Assembly: GCA_028023455.1 (NCBI GenBank)
Contig: JAQFVV010006547.1
Coordinates: 62,001 to 126,000, forward strand
Direction: 5' to 3'
DNA length: 64,000 nucleotides
DNA from: Epiperipatus broadwayi
Lineage: Eukaryota > Onychophora > Udeonychophora > Euonychophora > Peripatidae
Below, piece after piece: positions 36,234-47,035 of the stretch. The translations under genes and the position numbers were made by a program. Below the pieces are notes generated by a model, which saw only the letters and a program-made list of their open reading frames with translations, was not told the DNA's origin and searched no databases. How positions within the stretch are numbered: position 1 is the first letter of the stretch; each line of letters begins with the position of its first letter.

Positions 36234-37819
36234 AATTATTAAATGTGTGTTATTTTTATAAGTGGTTAATAATAAATTATTAGCTCCGTTTCCAATCTAT
36301 GCCACCGCTATTTTCTCGTTCCATTAATATTTATTTATTCAAATATAATCTTAAAATGTTTTATTGCAAAAGGGCTGATAAAGGAATCAAATATATTCTA
36401 ATTCAAATTTCTGTTACTCGCTATTAAGATTCAGGAAGGGCACGATGATTGGGGCATAATTAATATGATTTACAAATACTTTAAAATAGTTTTACTTAAA
36501 ATCTCATTTGACTTTAATTCATTTGATCAAGTCATCATGTAGAGCATTCTATAATTGGGTTTTAGTTCTCAAACGGTGACTAGTAAGTCATCATCTTCAA
36601 CGTTGCTGATGTAGGGCAATCTTCCACTCCGTTAGGCTGGTCGGTGATAATATTTCTGTTATTTTAAATTATTGAGGAAGAAAGCACTTCCTCTCCCATT
36701 CATATTAGTCAAAGGGCATAAGACTTGTCAGATGCAAGCCACCATAGGACTTCGATTATCGACTAGCTATCGTCTTTCAATTTCACTTTATAGCTCATAA
36801 TTTGTCAGCACCGTTGCCTCTCTGTTTTGGTAAAGCCCGCTCTAATGCTCGTAATTCGTGATGAAGTGATTTAAATTAAAGTCCAACAAATTCTCAGTAA
36901 ATAAGTTTTCCAATAAAGATTAAAGTTATGCCCTAAAATACGTATCTTACTCTTCATGAATGGATTTGCGAATGTGAAATAAATATCATATTCTTTTGTA
37001 TAAAATTAGAGTAATAATTTCCTTTACTGATGAATACCTTTATCTGCCTTTATTTTCTTGTTGGGGGCATAGACATAGACTTTCAAATATTGCGTAATAT
37101 TCATTGGCATATAATAAGGACCGCCACTCATATTATAATTATAAACTTTGTTTAAGGACTAGAATTAATTAATTTAATCTTTATTTAAAATTCAAACAAA
37201 ACAAATTATTATTATTAAATATTTTCTAAACACACTTGGTTTCTTAGTTCTTAATTCTTTTATAATTATTTTAATGTTAATACTCGCTGTCTGTGTTGGC
37301 AACCCGAACATATACATATGATTCGATTTAAAATTATTTTAGTTTATTATCAGATATTAATGTCAGTTCAGGGGTCTCTGATCCTCACCAACCATTGAGC
37401 TAGTACTGTGCCGTCAATTTATACTAATCTGAGCTGGTGAGTTGGGTTTGAATTCAGTTTGAACCAGCTGAGTTTGGATCCGACTTGCAGTTTAGGTGGT
37501 GGGTTTTTCGACTGGTACAATATGGAGTTTATATAATAAAAAACTTTTAAAATTTTTTTAGAAAAGTAATAAAAAATTTAATTCTACTCCCCCCCCCTCC
37601 ATAAACATCTGTGATAACTAGAAAAACAAATTAATTTATGAACGATTGATTAGATTTTGTTTTCATTCTGTTTTCTTTTTTTTTTTTAATTGGGTAAAAA
37701 TGAGATGAAAAAATAAATAAAAATTGGCTATATTAATTAAAAGTTTAAACTCTTCTTATTTATTATTACAAACTTTTTACTGCCCGTCTAGCACGCGGAC
37801 CAAGGGTTGAAGAACAGTG

Positions 37820-37827
37820 ATTTAAAT
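37820..37827. repeat. Right target-site duplication of the hAT element
   Basis: ATTTAAAT directly follows the element's terminal AACAGTG and is continuous with the RTE frame that reads on to the FSND motif. Confidence 0.92.
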
Positions 37828-38401
37828 CATTCACATTTTTCAAATGATGTCATTGATTTTGTAAATAATGCACCAGAGCTTTAAGAAGTGTTACAAGAGT
37901 TATCTGATGAAAGCGATAAAGAAGGACTAAATAAACAAATGTTTAGAAAAGGCTAAAGCAATGTTCAATGATTTTTCACAGAAAAAAATGAGCACTGAGT
38001 CAAATTATTAATACAAATTAGAAATATAATTGATGAAATTAATCATCTATTTAAATGTACTTATAGCGCTTTTAGTAGAAATAATATTGAAAGGAAATGT
38101 GCCTATGTGTTTGAAAAGGAAGGTTTTTAAATGACGTATTGCACCATTGCTTACATGTGGAGCTGAGACTTGAATAGAAAAGCTATGCACAAACTTTAGA
38201 TTTACAATGAAGGATGGAGTAGATATATGTTGGGATTAAGAAGGAATAGAAAGCAAAATACTGGTTGAGAGAACAAACTGACATCATTGGTATTATTGAA
38301 AGAAATAACAGATTGAAATATAACTGAGTTTGTTTTGTTGTTAGAGAAGATGACAATAGATAAATAGTTAAAGTTTTAACTTGAATTCCAAAAAACTGTA
38401 A

Positions 38402-38495
38402 AGATTAATGAAGTGATTATCCCTGAGATGAATTGATGAAATAAAAAAAGATTAATGAAGTGATCATCCATGAGATGAGTGGATGAAATAAAGAA
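38402..38495 (+). repeat. 47-bp tandem duplication within the RTE copy
   Basis: Two adjacent units begin AGATTAATGAAGTGAT, at 38402 and 38449, and differ by a few substitutions. Since 47 is not a multiple of three, the duplication shifts the frame near the end of the LINE coding region. Confidence 0.8.
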
Positions 38496-38560
38496 ATTTG
38501 CTCCAGGCTGTAGTTTGGAAATATTGGAATAAATTTGGAGAAACCTTCATTTGATTCTGT

Positions 38561-39239
38561 TTAATAAAATCATTTCTTATAATCCTTTAAAAGTTAAGAA
38601 GCATTATCATAGAATAAGTTTTTACAGTTGCATGTCTCTTTTTATATATATAAAAGATATTGTGCATGTTGAGTTATTTTACTTTACATATACTCATATT
38701 TTTGTAATCATGAAAAATGAAATAGACCAATATTCCCTTCCTTCAAAATTAACATTGTATATAAGAAAAAAGATAAGTGAAAAATAAAATAAATGTGGTG
38801 ACAGTTAAAGAAATGTTATCATGATCACTAAACTATTACATTTAGCCGAATCTCTACTGGAATTTTAATATATATATATATATATAATATAATACACCAT
38901 ATACACCTTAAATGACACTCTACAATGCAGTTTAACATATGAATTATATTATATATAATTTAGCAATGCAAATAAGAAGTGGAAGGAAATTTTAATTTTA
39001 ATATTATAATCCTATTTCCATCAGTATCTATTTATATTTCATTTCTGCCATGAATATGGTATTGAATATATATGTGTATGTGTGTAATTTACCTAAAGTC
39101 ATTGTAAGAAAAATAAATATTATATTATGGGGTAAAGTTTTATTTTGATATGCTTAGTATTCTTTTTAGTACCAAGTACCATATTTACAAGTGAAATCAA
39201 ATGTAAAACAAGTTGTGATACCAATAGGAATTAAATTAC
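38561..39239. other. AT-rich spacer between LINE copies
   Basis: Nothing gene-like is seen. The plus-strand frame at 38551-38787 starts inside the LINE 3' tail and runs into AT-rich DNA. A TA microsatellite lies at about 38,868-38,886. Confidence 0.55.
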
Positions 39240-40480
39240 ATTAGGGACTTGACTGAATTAATTGATTTAGTGATTGATAATATTTTTTGAATTGATAATT
39301 TTTTTTTGTCATCTTTTTCTTATCAATGAAGTGTGTTATCCTATGAATAACTCCAGAGTGATTACACAGCCAATTCATCAATTTTTCTATTCTGTTCTGT
39401 TCATTGCCCATTACTTCAACTCCATATATCTTATCATGTATATCATCCAGCAAAGTCAGTCTTCTTCATTTTTTTATCCGGTTACCATCCTGCATTCCAT
39501 CTAAAACAGCATTTCATTAAGCAATTTTTTCTTTTTAATATATGTTCATTTAGTTTCTCTTTCTATCTTTATTTTTCGACATTGTTCTTTTTTTTTTCAA
39601 TTGTTATTTTCTAAAAATCCTCATTTGTCATTTTATACATCCAATCTTAAAAGACTTCACTCTGTTCCTAATTCTTTTACTTATTGACCACATTTTGAAA
39701 ACATACAATAATACAAACTCCACATAATCTTTCTTAATTCTCTCTTCATACTTCCACAAAATATTTTTTTTCTTTTAATAAATGCATCCTTTGCCAATGC
39801 TTTTCTTTTTTAACTTCATTTTTGCTTCTTCTATTTATACTCAAGTAAGTAACCAACTATCTAAATCCATTCACCTATTTGAATTATTTTTATCATGAAT
39901 ATTAACCTGTATTTTTTTTTGTATTCTTTTCTATCTGTAAATATTTAGTCTTCTCAATATTAATCTTCATTTCATATTTCATACATTCTGTTAATTTATT
40001 CAACATATTCTGGAAATTCTTTTCATTTTTAACTACAAAAGCCTTATCATTTGCAAATTTTATACTTTTTTATTATTCTATCTCCAGTATCAGTTTCTCC
40101 ATATCTGAATATTTATCATATCTTCTAAAAAACAATAAAAAATGCCAATAACATGCATTATCCTTGTCTAACACCCTCCTTTTTTACTTATTTTCTCAGA
40201 GATTGTTAATCTTTGTCCAGTATACATATTACAAATCAATCTTTCTTTTTAGAATTCTCCTTCATCATTCAAGATGATCAAAGCTTATTCTAGATTACCC
40301 TATCAAATTCTTTTTCCAAATTCACAAACCTATACTACTTTCTTTTTCTTTTTTAATATATTTCTCTGCAATCATTCTAACAACAACATCAGCATCTTTT
40401 GTGTTTTTCCCTTTGAAAACCAAATTATTAAGGCAATTCAATTTTTGCCGAACATGAAAAGGCCACTGGCCATGTTTTCA
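39240..40480 (-). pseudogene. LINE reverse transcriptase, 3' portion (second family)
   Basis: Minus-strand blocks run in LINE order from high to low coordinates: DADVVVRMIAEKYIKK (about 40,370-40,420), FVNLEKEFDRV (about 40,300-40,335; the family's FVDLEKAFDRV catalytic block), EGVRQG (40,165-40,190), a KFANDKAFVVKNEKN stretch (40,030-40,075), KYEMKINIEKTKYLQIEK (about 39,940-39,995), EVKKRKALAKDAFIKRKK (39,765-39,820), CGSMKRELRK (39,735-39,765) and a C-terminal segment FAG/LLDDI ... MGNEQNRIEKL (39,360-39,455) that aligns with the copy at 61.6 kb. Stops and frameshifts are frequent. The upstream half lies at 42,088-42,700, beyond the Penelope-like insertion. I can place it as a LINE distinct from the RTE family here, but not assign a clade. 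Confidence 0.85.
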
Positions 40481-40482
40481 AA

Positions 40483-40880
40483 CCAACTATAGCAATTGTC
40501 ATTTGTTCTGAAAGAAATAATACTAATCAGAAGGTAAAAGAAGCATGTGATATAGCAAGCGATTCAACATCAATCAATAGACGAGATGTTTTTTTTTCCT
40601 CTTGCAAAAATGGTCTCTTTAATCACTTTACATTAATTTGCATATTACATTTGTATAGTTCTCCACACTTCAGTAGCTATGATTATGGGAGCATAAAATC
40701 TCAAAAAAGTGCTCAGCTCATTAAATTGCAGAGTATTATTTGCTTTTACTAACTTCATTATCTGTGCACCAAGAACATATATATTTTATAGATTACATGC
40801 TAATGAAGTAAATATTTAATTTTTACCAATATAATATTCTACATTTCCATATATTCGTTGAGTTAAGATTCTCAATCATA
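40483..40880. other. Unassigned spacer inside the interrupted LINE
   Basis: About 400 bp separate the LINE block DADVVVRMIAEK from the left foldback arm. Only about 130 bp of LINE coding sequence should lie here before the insertion point, so there is extra sequence. No element ends or domain could be seen in it. Confidence 0.45.
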
Positions 40881-41254
40881 TGTGCTAAGATGTTGGACTA
40901 TTTCCATCATCTATGAGTAAATGTTGAATTTATAGAAAATTTTAAACTTTATTTAAACTTTTCAAATACAAACAACTTGTTAGTAATAACACAAATAGAC
41001 AACACAGGTTAGTAATTAGACAATGTTTCGAGTAGTATTATTCTCCACATTTCTTCAGGTATTGTTGGCCTGATCAGTGATAATATTCACATAGGACACA
41101 GACTAGCACTTTTACATTCTTGAATATTGAATTTAATGCAAACATTCTAACCAATTGAGCTATCCTGTCAAAGGCAACAGATAATATAAATTTCATATAT
41201 TTATATATGAGGGTTCAAATCCTCCCGAGTCCTTCACATTTTAAAAAAAAATAT

Positions 41255-41730
41255 TTTCTAAGAGCAAGATTAATTAGAGATTTCCATATATTGTCTATTA
41301 CCACACTGGGTTGACTATAGGATTATTTGCCATAATCATATGAATAGCTTCCTTGAATTTTTTTTTTTGCATCTTTTCCTCTATATCCAATATTTTTGTA
41401 TTTTCCCAATTAAACATATTGTCATTAGAACATACATGTGGACACATCTGTTTTTTTAATTATTAGTTTGTGTTCTTTCAATCATTGTTCAACAGGGTGA
41501 TAGGTCTCACCAATATATTTCCTTCCACATTCACATGATATTTCATAGATATAGTTTTTGTTCTTCAGCATTTCCAGTTTAGGCTTAGTAGAAGTAAAAA
41601 TTCCTCAAAATGTGATATGATTTTGGAAAGCTGTTCTAATGTTATATTGACTGCAGATTTTTTTAAATTTTGTCCACTATTCCTGGTAAGTATGAATACA
41701 TTGTAGTACCAATAATTGTACAAAAAAAAA
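41255..41730 (-). pseudogene. Penelope-like protein, linker and GIY-YIG end
   Basis: Read on the minus strand, the loop gives, in order: LPGIVDKI and ICSQYNIRTAFQN (about 41,620-41,690), the linker that in Penelope-like proteins precedes the nuclease; TKPKLEMLKNKN (41,550-41,590); YEISCECGRKYIGETYH (41,500-41,550), carrying the CxC element and YIGE-T form of the GIY-YIG nuclease typical of the group; LKEHK (41,470-41,490); then NWENTKILDIEEK and KEAIHMIMANNPIVNPVW (about 41,320-41,420), the conserved C-terminal NWExxxILDxExxxxxRxxKEAIHI region. The reverse transcriptase part is missing. One stop within the nuclease and frameshifts elsewhere show it is inactive. Confidence 0.88.
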
Positions 41731-41814
41731 ACGATATGAAGGACTCAGAAGGATTTGAACCAACCCTCATATATAAATATATGAAATTTTTATTATCTGT
41801 TGCCTTTGATAATA

Positions 41815-41882
41815 TAGCTCAGTTGGTTAGAATGTTTACCTTAAATTTGATATTCGAGAATTAAAGGTATGAGTTCAACTCC
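41815..41882 (+). promoter_or_regulatory. tRNA-like Pol III A and B boxes in foldback arm
   Basis: TAGCTCAGTTGG (41815-41826) fits the tRNA A-box form TRGYNNARNNGG, and GAGTTCAACTCC (41871-41882) is close to the B-box form GGTTCRANNCC. The 44 bases between them are a little more than in a tRNA. The matching left arm has CCAATTGAGCTA (41151-41162, an A box on the minus strand) but its B box is decayed. Whether these promote transcription is inference. Confidence 0.6.
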
Positions 41883-42087
41883 ACCTGAAGAAGAGTGGAG
41901 AATAATACTATTCAAAACATTGTGTAATTACTAACTTGTGTTGTCTATTTGGGTGTTATTACTAACAAGTTGTTTGTATTTGAAAAGTTTAAATAAAGTT
42001 TAAAATTTTGTATATTTTCAACATTTACTCATAGATGATGAAAACAGTCCAACATATTATTACATCTAATATACCACCATCACATAC

Positions 42088-42700
42088 CTCCAGGCAAATA
42101 TCTCAATAATATTTTTGAAACGAGCTATCAAACATATTGTTCTGTACTTTCATGTTTGTTTTTTCATCAGTTGGAATTATTATAGCCCTCAAGTAATATT
42201 TATGCCGAGTTCCATTATTATATATTAAATTGGATAGTCCAGCAATGTCCTTAAGAGAAATCTTTCCCATCTCTTTAAAAAAAATGTATAGCTATTGTTT
42301 CAAACCCAACAGCCTTGCCATTTTTCATTTCTTTAATTGATTTAATTACTTCTATCAATATGTCCATATCTTGTTCTTTAATTTAATGTCTTTTCATGTT
42401 CAAGTTTATAATTAATTAATCTTTTTTTTTTTTATTTTTATTAATGATTTCTTTCATTAATCATTTCTTTTTTTGTCATTTGACATTTCTATTTCTACCA
42501 AATATCAGATCATATCTTTTAGGATGTTGAAGCATTTCTATTTCTCTACATTTCTGTTACCAATCATTTTTTAAATATTTTGCTAAATCCATTTCTTTCT
42601 TTGGTTTATTATCAATTTGTCTATATTGACCTTTTTTACTATTCACATTCTTATATCCATCTTTTCTAACTCTCAGTTATTCAAGACTGATGGTTATTTT
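42088..42700 (-). pseudogene. LINE reverse transcriptase, 5' portion (second family)
   Basis: Minus-strand blocks are GYKNVNSKKGQYRQIDN (about 42,600-42,660), MDLAKYLKNDW (42,555-42,595), REIEMLQHPKRYDLIFGR (42,495-42,545), EVIKSIKEMKNGKAVGFETI (42,300-42,360), EMGKISLKDIAGLSNLIYNN (42,215-42,275), YYLRAIIIPTDEKTN (42,155-42,205) and RTICLIARFKNIIEIFAW (42,088-42,140). They correspond to the region between endonuclease and reverse transcriptase and to the first finger and palm blocks (the NGKAxGxDxI and PIPKK segments). The order, strand and family agree with the 39,240-40,480 piece, so the two are best read as one copy interrupted by the Penelope-like insertion. Confidence 0.82.
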
Positions 42701-45700
42701 TTCTTAATTGAGTAGTTCTGATTGTATTTTTTATTGTTTTTAATATTCTTTAAACAAATCACAATCATTTCTTATATACTATATTAATTTTTGGGGTTTG
42801 AATGTGTAACCTGTTTCTTTTTTCATTATTGTATGCAGAATTAGTCATCGATCTTTTATATTGTTATAATTTGAGGAACAACTCAACAAACACACATACG
42901 TATTTGTGCATGTGTATGCATGTTTTCACTACTATGAACATTGAAGTGGAATATATTAAAGTAATTGATATTCTAGTTAGATTTATGTATAGAATTTGTG
43001 TGTGAATATGTATATAGATATATATTGTCATTTCATCATGTGTGATCTTGGGTAAATTAATTTTCATTTCATTTTTGGATATTAGATTTTTAGATGGATG
43101 ATCATTGTTGCTAATTTATTATTAAATCATATTTCAGAAGTATCCATAAAGAGAGAGAACTGACTATCATTCCAACAAAGATAGGCCTGCAGTAAGATGT
43201 TTCCATTTTATTGGAAGATAGTTTTTTCATTTGCCAAAAGAGCAAAATAATTAACTTAAGAACCTTATCTAGATAACTTTAGGCAGTATGTCTGCTAGAA
43301 ATGGAAACTTATAGTTATCTTAACTAATTATCTAGTCCAAAACTACCAAAGTTTTTGCCATATGATGTTCATCAGTGTAATTTACATGATCTAATTTTTT
43401 TTTAGATTATCATCATTCTGTTTTGTTATAGCTATATCAACTAAATCTTGATCTATCAACGAATATTTTGTTGATCACATGTGCTCGTGCAGTGAATTCT
43501 GAAGCTGTTGGTTTAAAAGTCTTTGATTAATGGTTTTACTTAATACAAATGTTTCTAAATCTTCAAAACTAAAGTTTTAATTTTTCTTTGCGGATAGATA
43601 TTATTATTTGCCTTAGATATTATTTTTTATTTCTTCTCGTATTTTTTTTCAAATTTAATCACAATCATCTATATATTTTTAAGTTTTTTATCCAAGGCAG
43701 ACTGAGATTAATTATTAGGCATCAGGGTATAATGGCTAAGTGATAATGTGATTGTCATTAATGATGGTTTGTCGTTACTTATTAATCCCCTTAATAAAAT
43801 CTCATGTAATTTCACAGTAAGAACAAATCTTTATATTTTGCAGTATCTAGAAGTACTGAATAAAGTATCTATATTTTATTTCAAACATTAAATTGTATTG
43901 AAATTTAGTGCGTCTTATAAACCAATTTGAGATTTATTTGCATATATTTTTTTACTTCTATAAATGGATAAATTGGAAAAAAAATTGTAATTAATAAATT
44001 AAAAAAAATATTTGATTAACGTTTTAAAATATGCGTTTTGCCATTTAAATGTTCTAATATTAATTATTTCATGTTATGAAAGTTAGATTCATGATAAAAA
44101 CATTTATTAAAATATTGGATAAATATTTTTTGTTGATGTCAAGTAGAAGTCAACTACTACTGATGATGAACAGCTGTTATTGCTCGGATGTGGCACCCTA
44201 TGGCATCGTTATTCTAACTTGCCTTTAGCATACATTTTTTATCTTTTATTTTCAATTTAAGATATCAGATATATTACTACTCACAAAGTTCTATAATCAA
44301 GATTATTATAAAGAAATGTTTTTGGGCAAATTAAAAAATAAAACTAATATTGTTCTAGAATTTAAATTGTTTAGGTTATGTCGGAGTCTGTGTTTGAAAA
44401 TGTCGTTTTTGTGTTAATTAGATTAACATTATTTTTAGGTACTGTCATATTTTTTTAGTGAAATATCTATTTCATTTCTATATATATAAAGCACACACCT
44501 TCAAATAAACTGTCTTTATTCATCTAGTTTATGATATTTGGAATCGATAGCATTTTTCATTTTTATTATCAGTATTTTTTTGAAAGGTAACATCTAATTT
44601 ATACTAAGTGACTCTTTTTAAAGAGAAAGTGTGTAGATATAAAGTAAATGAGTCACTCATTGTTACAGCGCTTGAATGTGATTTGTGTGTTAAATTATGT
44701 TTTGTACAAAGCTAAAAACAAACTCTCAAGTATATAGATATGCATAAATATAAAATAAGGAAAGCAAATGTTAGTCTTTGTTATTTGTTGTTGTTGTTGT
44801 TTTAATAATCATCAATATTTAATCATTCTATTTTTAAAGATAGTGTTTGCATTTAACTGTTTTATAAATAGTTAATAGATTTATGTTTTCTGACAGATCA
44901 CTGTGCTGAAAAACGAGTGATTCTTTCTCCTCCTTTGCTGTCATTTTACTTGGCTTTCCCACCAGTCTCTGAGTCATGATTCTCGACTAGCATCATTCTC
45001 CTAGCTTAGAAAGTGTTATCATTTTTACTCTAGTGTGACATTTACCAATGCTTCAAAAACAAGCTCACAGCAATTGTGGTTTCTCTTTTGTGGTTTTACT
45101 AAGGCAATGCTTTAGTTTTATTGATTTGCGGTTACTTTTGAATCACATTACCAGATTCTGTGTCTTTTATTGAAATTGTAGAGATTGATTGCTGCTTACA
45201 ATGCAGATGTGTTTGACCATAATTATTTGTGCATACTTTTTTTTTTTTACGATGCGTAATGTGTGTGCATATAAATGTATATATCAGATACATACATTTC
45301 TTTATACACATATATATTCATATATGTTAGCATGTCATGATTGTTCATACTTTTTCAGGTCATTTTATAAAAATTGCTTTTCCAATTAGCAGTCTTTTTT
45401 TTAATTAAAATTTTAATTTTATCAATATTTTTTTATATTTCGTAGCAATTTTGTATTTTATGAATATTTATAATACTACTACTAATAAAAAAATTTTTTT
45501 TGCCCAGTGTGTAAAATTATTTATGAATCTATCTATCTGTCTGACTAGTAGTAATTTGCCTATCTACCTATATATATATATTATGATAATGATAGTAATT
45601 GTCTTGAGTAAGCAATATTATACACTCAAAGTTAAAGATAAACTATATGTTTATCATTCATAGATATGTGCTTCTTTTACAGAGATGTTTGTTTTATGAC

Positions 45701-46800
45701 AAATCCATTATTACTTTGTTTAGTGATCTAGAGTATTTTGACATCTTTATGCTTCCAACAAAAATTTCTGGAGAAATTCTTATTTATAATGAAAAAATGA
45801 TGAGGCTTTAATTTCAGATTTTAGTTTGAAGAGAGGTAATGCAGTAACTACTCTATTGTGAAGTCCTTTTACATAAAACCAAGTACAAATTCAAATTTAA
45901 TGTATGAATACTAGATCATATGCTTTCTTCTCATTTTATATCTCTACTTGTCATATTTTTTAAGAAAAAGTTAAAAAGGGCTATATTTTGTAAAGGTTTA
46001 GCTATTTTTGTAACTTAACTACCAATGTTATGCTGAAATATATATTTTTTTTTTTTGGATGGGTCTTATAGTTTGCTCATGCATAATGTTTATTTCATAA
46101 TACTTCAGTCATTAACTGTATCAATCACCTTATGTACATCAAGTTTATTCTGTAACAGAACTGAGTTCTGAATTAATTTTTGCCTTTTTTTTCCATATGC
46201 CTATGTATGTGTTATACACATATTAAAATAAACTTATTGATAATTTATTACTTAATTTGCAGATTTACAATTGTTGATGAAAGATGTGTAGAAAAAAAAT
46301 TACTCTAACATTTAAAAAAAAAATTTGAATGTAGAAATGACAATGTAGAGAATATTTAAGTTGTTTCATCTCTTAATTCTTTAGAGACTTCTGTTTTGGT
46401 TTCAAGAGAACTTCTATATGTAGATGTATTAAATTGGTCTAGTTTTATGAAAGAAATAGGTGACAAAGAACACTCAGTATGTTTCAGATTCGTGATATCA
46501 AACTGAATGCTACAAATATTCTTCTGTTGTCCATCTATATTATACCAAAAAAAAAAAAAAAAAGAGGCTATCTTTGTGTTATTAAGAATGATTTAAGATT
46601 CAGGAGAGAAGTGAATAACATAAGAACACTTTAACGAAATTTTATCATTTGTCGATGTCATGGATGATAAAATGTTAAATATTGAAATAGTAATAGATGT
46701 TTTGTAGTTGACATAAAAGTAATAATGTTATGGCTAAAATCTTGTCAAATTTTTTTCAGTTCTAACAAAAAATTAACAAATTGTTGTAGATAGTGTATAG
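42701..46800. other. AT-rich intergenic DNA, nothing recognised
   Basis: No gene is supported over 4.1 kb. The 44,880-45,200 stretch is less AT-rich and free of homopolymers, but neither strand gives a recognisable protein or RNA. The overlapping frames at 42,802-43,067 come from a TA/CA-rich region. A TTG microsatellite lies at about 44,786-44,801. Confidence 0.5.
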
Positions 46801-47035
46801 GCATTACTCTCAGCAATAGTTGTCAGATTTGTGCTACTTATCTCATACAGAAATTACTGCACAAAGTATTTATGATGCAGACATTAATCACAGCAATAAT
46901 TGTTAGTATTGACACTACTTATCTATCACAAAATCTATTGCAGGAAAAACTGATATTATATGCATTAATCATGTCAATAGATATCAGTGTTGAAGCTATT
47001 TATCTGTTATAGAAACTACTGCAGAATATATATAC
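46801..47035. repeat. Three-copy tandem repeat, about 80-bp unit
   Basis: Units start near 46801, 46881 and 46962. Each contains CATTA, TCA-AGCAATA or GTCAATA, TTGTCAG or TATCAG, a CTACTTATCT or CTATTTATCT word and AGAAAYTACTGCA or its variant. The three copies have diverged from each other to a similar degree. There is no coding content. Confidence 0.75.

Larger units (their letters stand above)
34735..37819. mobile_element. Non-autonomous hAT transposon, 3,085 bp
   Basis: The left end CAGTGGTCTTCAACC and the inverted right end CACTGTTCTTCAACC match at 13 of 15 positions, with further subterminal similarity (CCGCGGACCAGACCGGCAG against CCGCGTGCTAGACGGGCAG). The element is flanked by a perfect 8-bp duplication, ATTTAAAT (34727-34734 and 37820-37827), as hAT transposases make. 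The CAGTGGT-TTCAACC ends and GCGGACC subterminal words are typical of the superfamily. No transposase blocks are visible in the 3-kb interior, so it would move only with help in trans. The interior is visibly richer in CpG and G+C than its surroundings, includes two hairpins (35271-35450 and 36108-36233) and a C9 run at 37589-37597, and resembles acquired or composite non-coding DNA. I could not identify its source. Confidence 0.93.
34575..38560 (+). pseudogene. RTE-type LINE split by a hAT insertion
   Basis: The reverse transcriptase is read in two pieces, 34575-34734 and 37820-38560. The left piece gives PNATTVIRLH, then GDTK and an FYRPKLEAEGIKIE-like stretch, the family's NATTRIRLHxDT and VFRRLxWExxGIKI blocks. 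Across the insertion the frame continues YLNHSHFSNDVIDFVNNA, where FSND stands for the YADD/FADD catalytic motif, so one catalytic Asp is replaced by Asn. Further on come EVLQELSDESDKEGLN (37,890-37,935), EINHLFKCTYSAFSRNNI (38,035-38,090), LTCGAET (38,150-38,170), RYMLGLRRNRKQNT (38,220-38,260), REQTDIIGIIERNNRLKY (38,270-38,325) and KEICSRL / KFAPGCSLE (38,490-38,520). A 47-bp tandem duplication at 38402-38495 adds a frameshift. The 3' half alone is present; the endonuclease is missing. It is the same family as the minus-strand copy at 25.3-26.5 kb. Confidence 0.9.
40883..42066 (-). mobile_element. Penelope-like fragment between inverted arms
   Basis: The left arm (40883 to about 41250) starts GATGTTGGACTATTTCCATC. 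The right arm (about 41732-42066) ends in its inverse. The arms pair over more than 330 bases, including CATATATTTATATATGAGGG against CCTCATATATAAATATATG and the GAAGGACTC words next to the loop. They are the same family as the 18,058-18,656 foldback. The roughly 480-bp loop holds the C-terminal part of a Penelope-like protein. Penelope-like elements are known for terminal repeats that may be inverted, so this fits a 5'-truncated copy with inverted pLTRs. An alternative is a Penelope fragment trapped between two unrelated foldback arms. Confidence 0.8.

Noticed and set aside
39274-39504. Plus-strand frame of 76 codons
   Set aside because: Antisense to the C-terminal LINE blocks at 39.3-39.5 kb.
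41670-41864. Plus-strand 64-codon frame
   Set aside because: It runs from the Penelope-like loop into the foldback arm; the sense strand for the protein is minus.
41815-41882. Functional tRNA gene
   Set aside because: A- and B-box-like words are present, but an acceptor stem and anticodon arm cannot be drawn, and it lies inside a repeated arm.
44880-45200. Possible exon or conserved element
   Set aside because: Composition is less AT-rich, but neither strand gives an open frame with splice context or a recognisable product.
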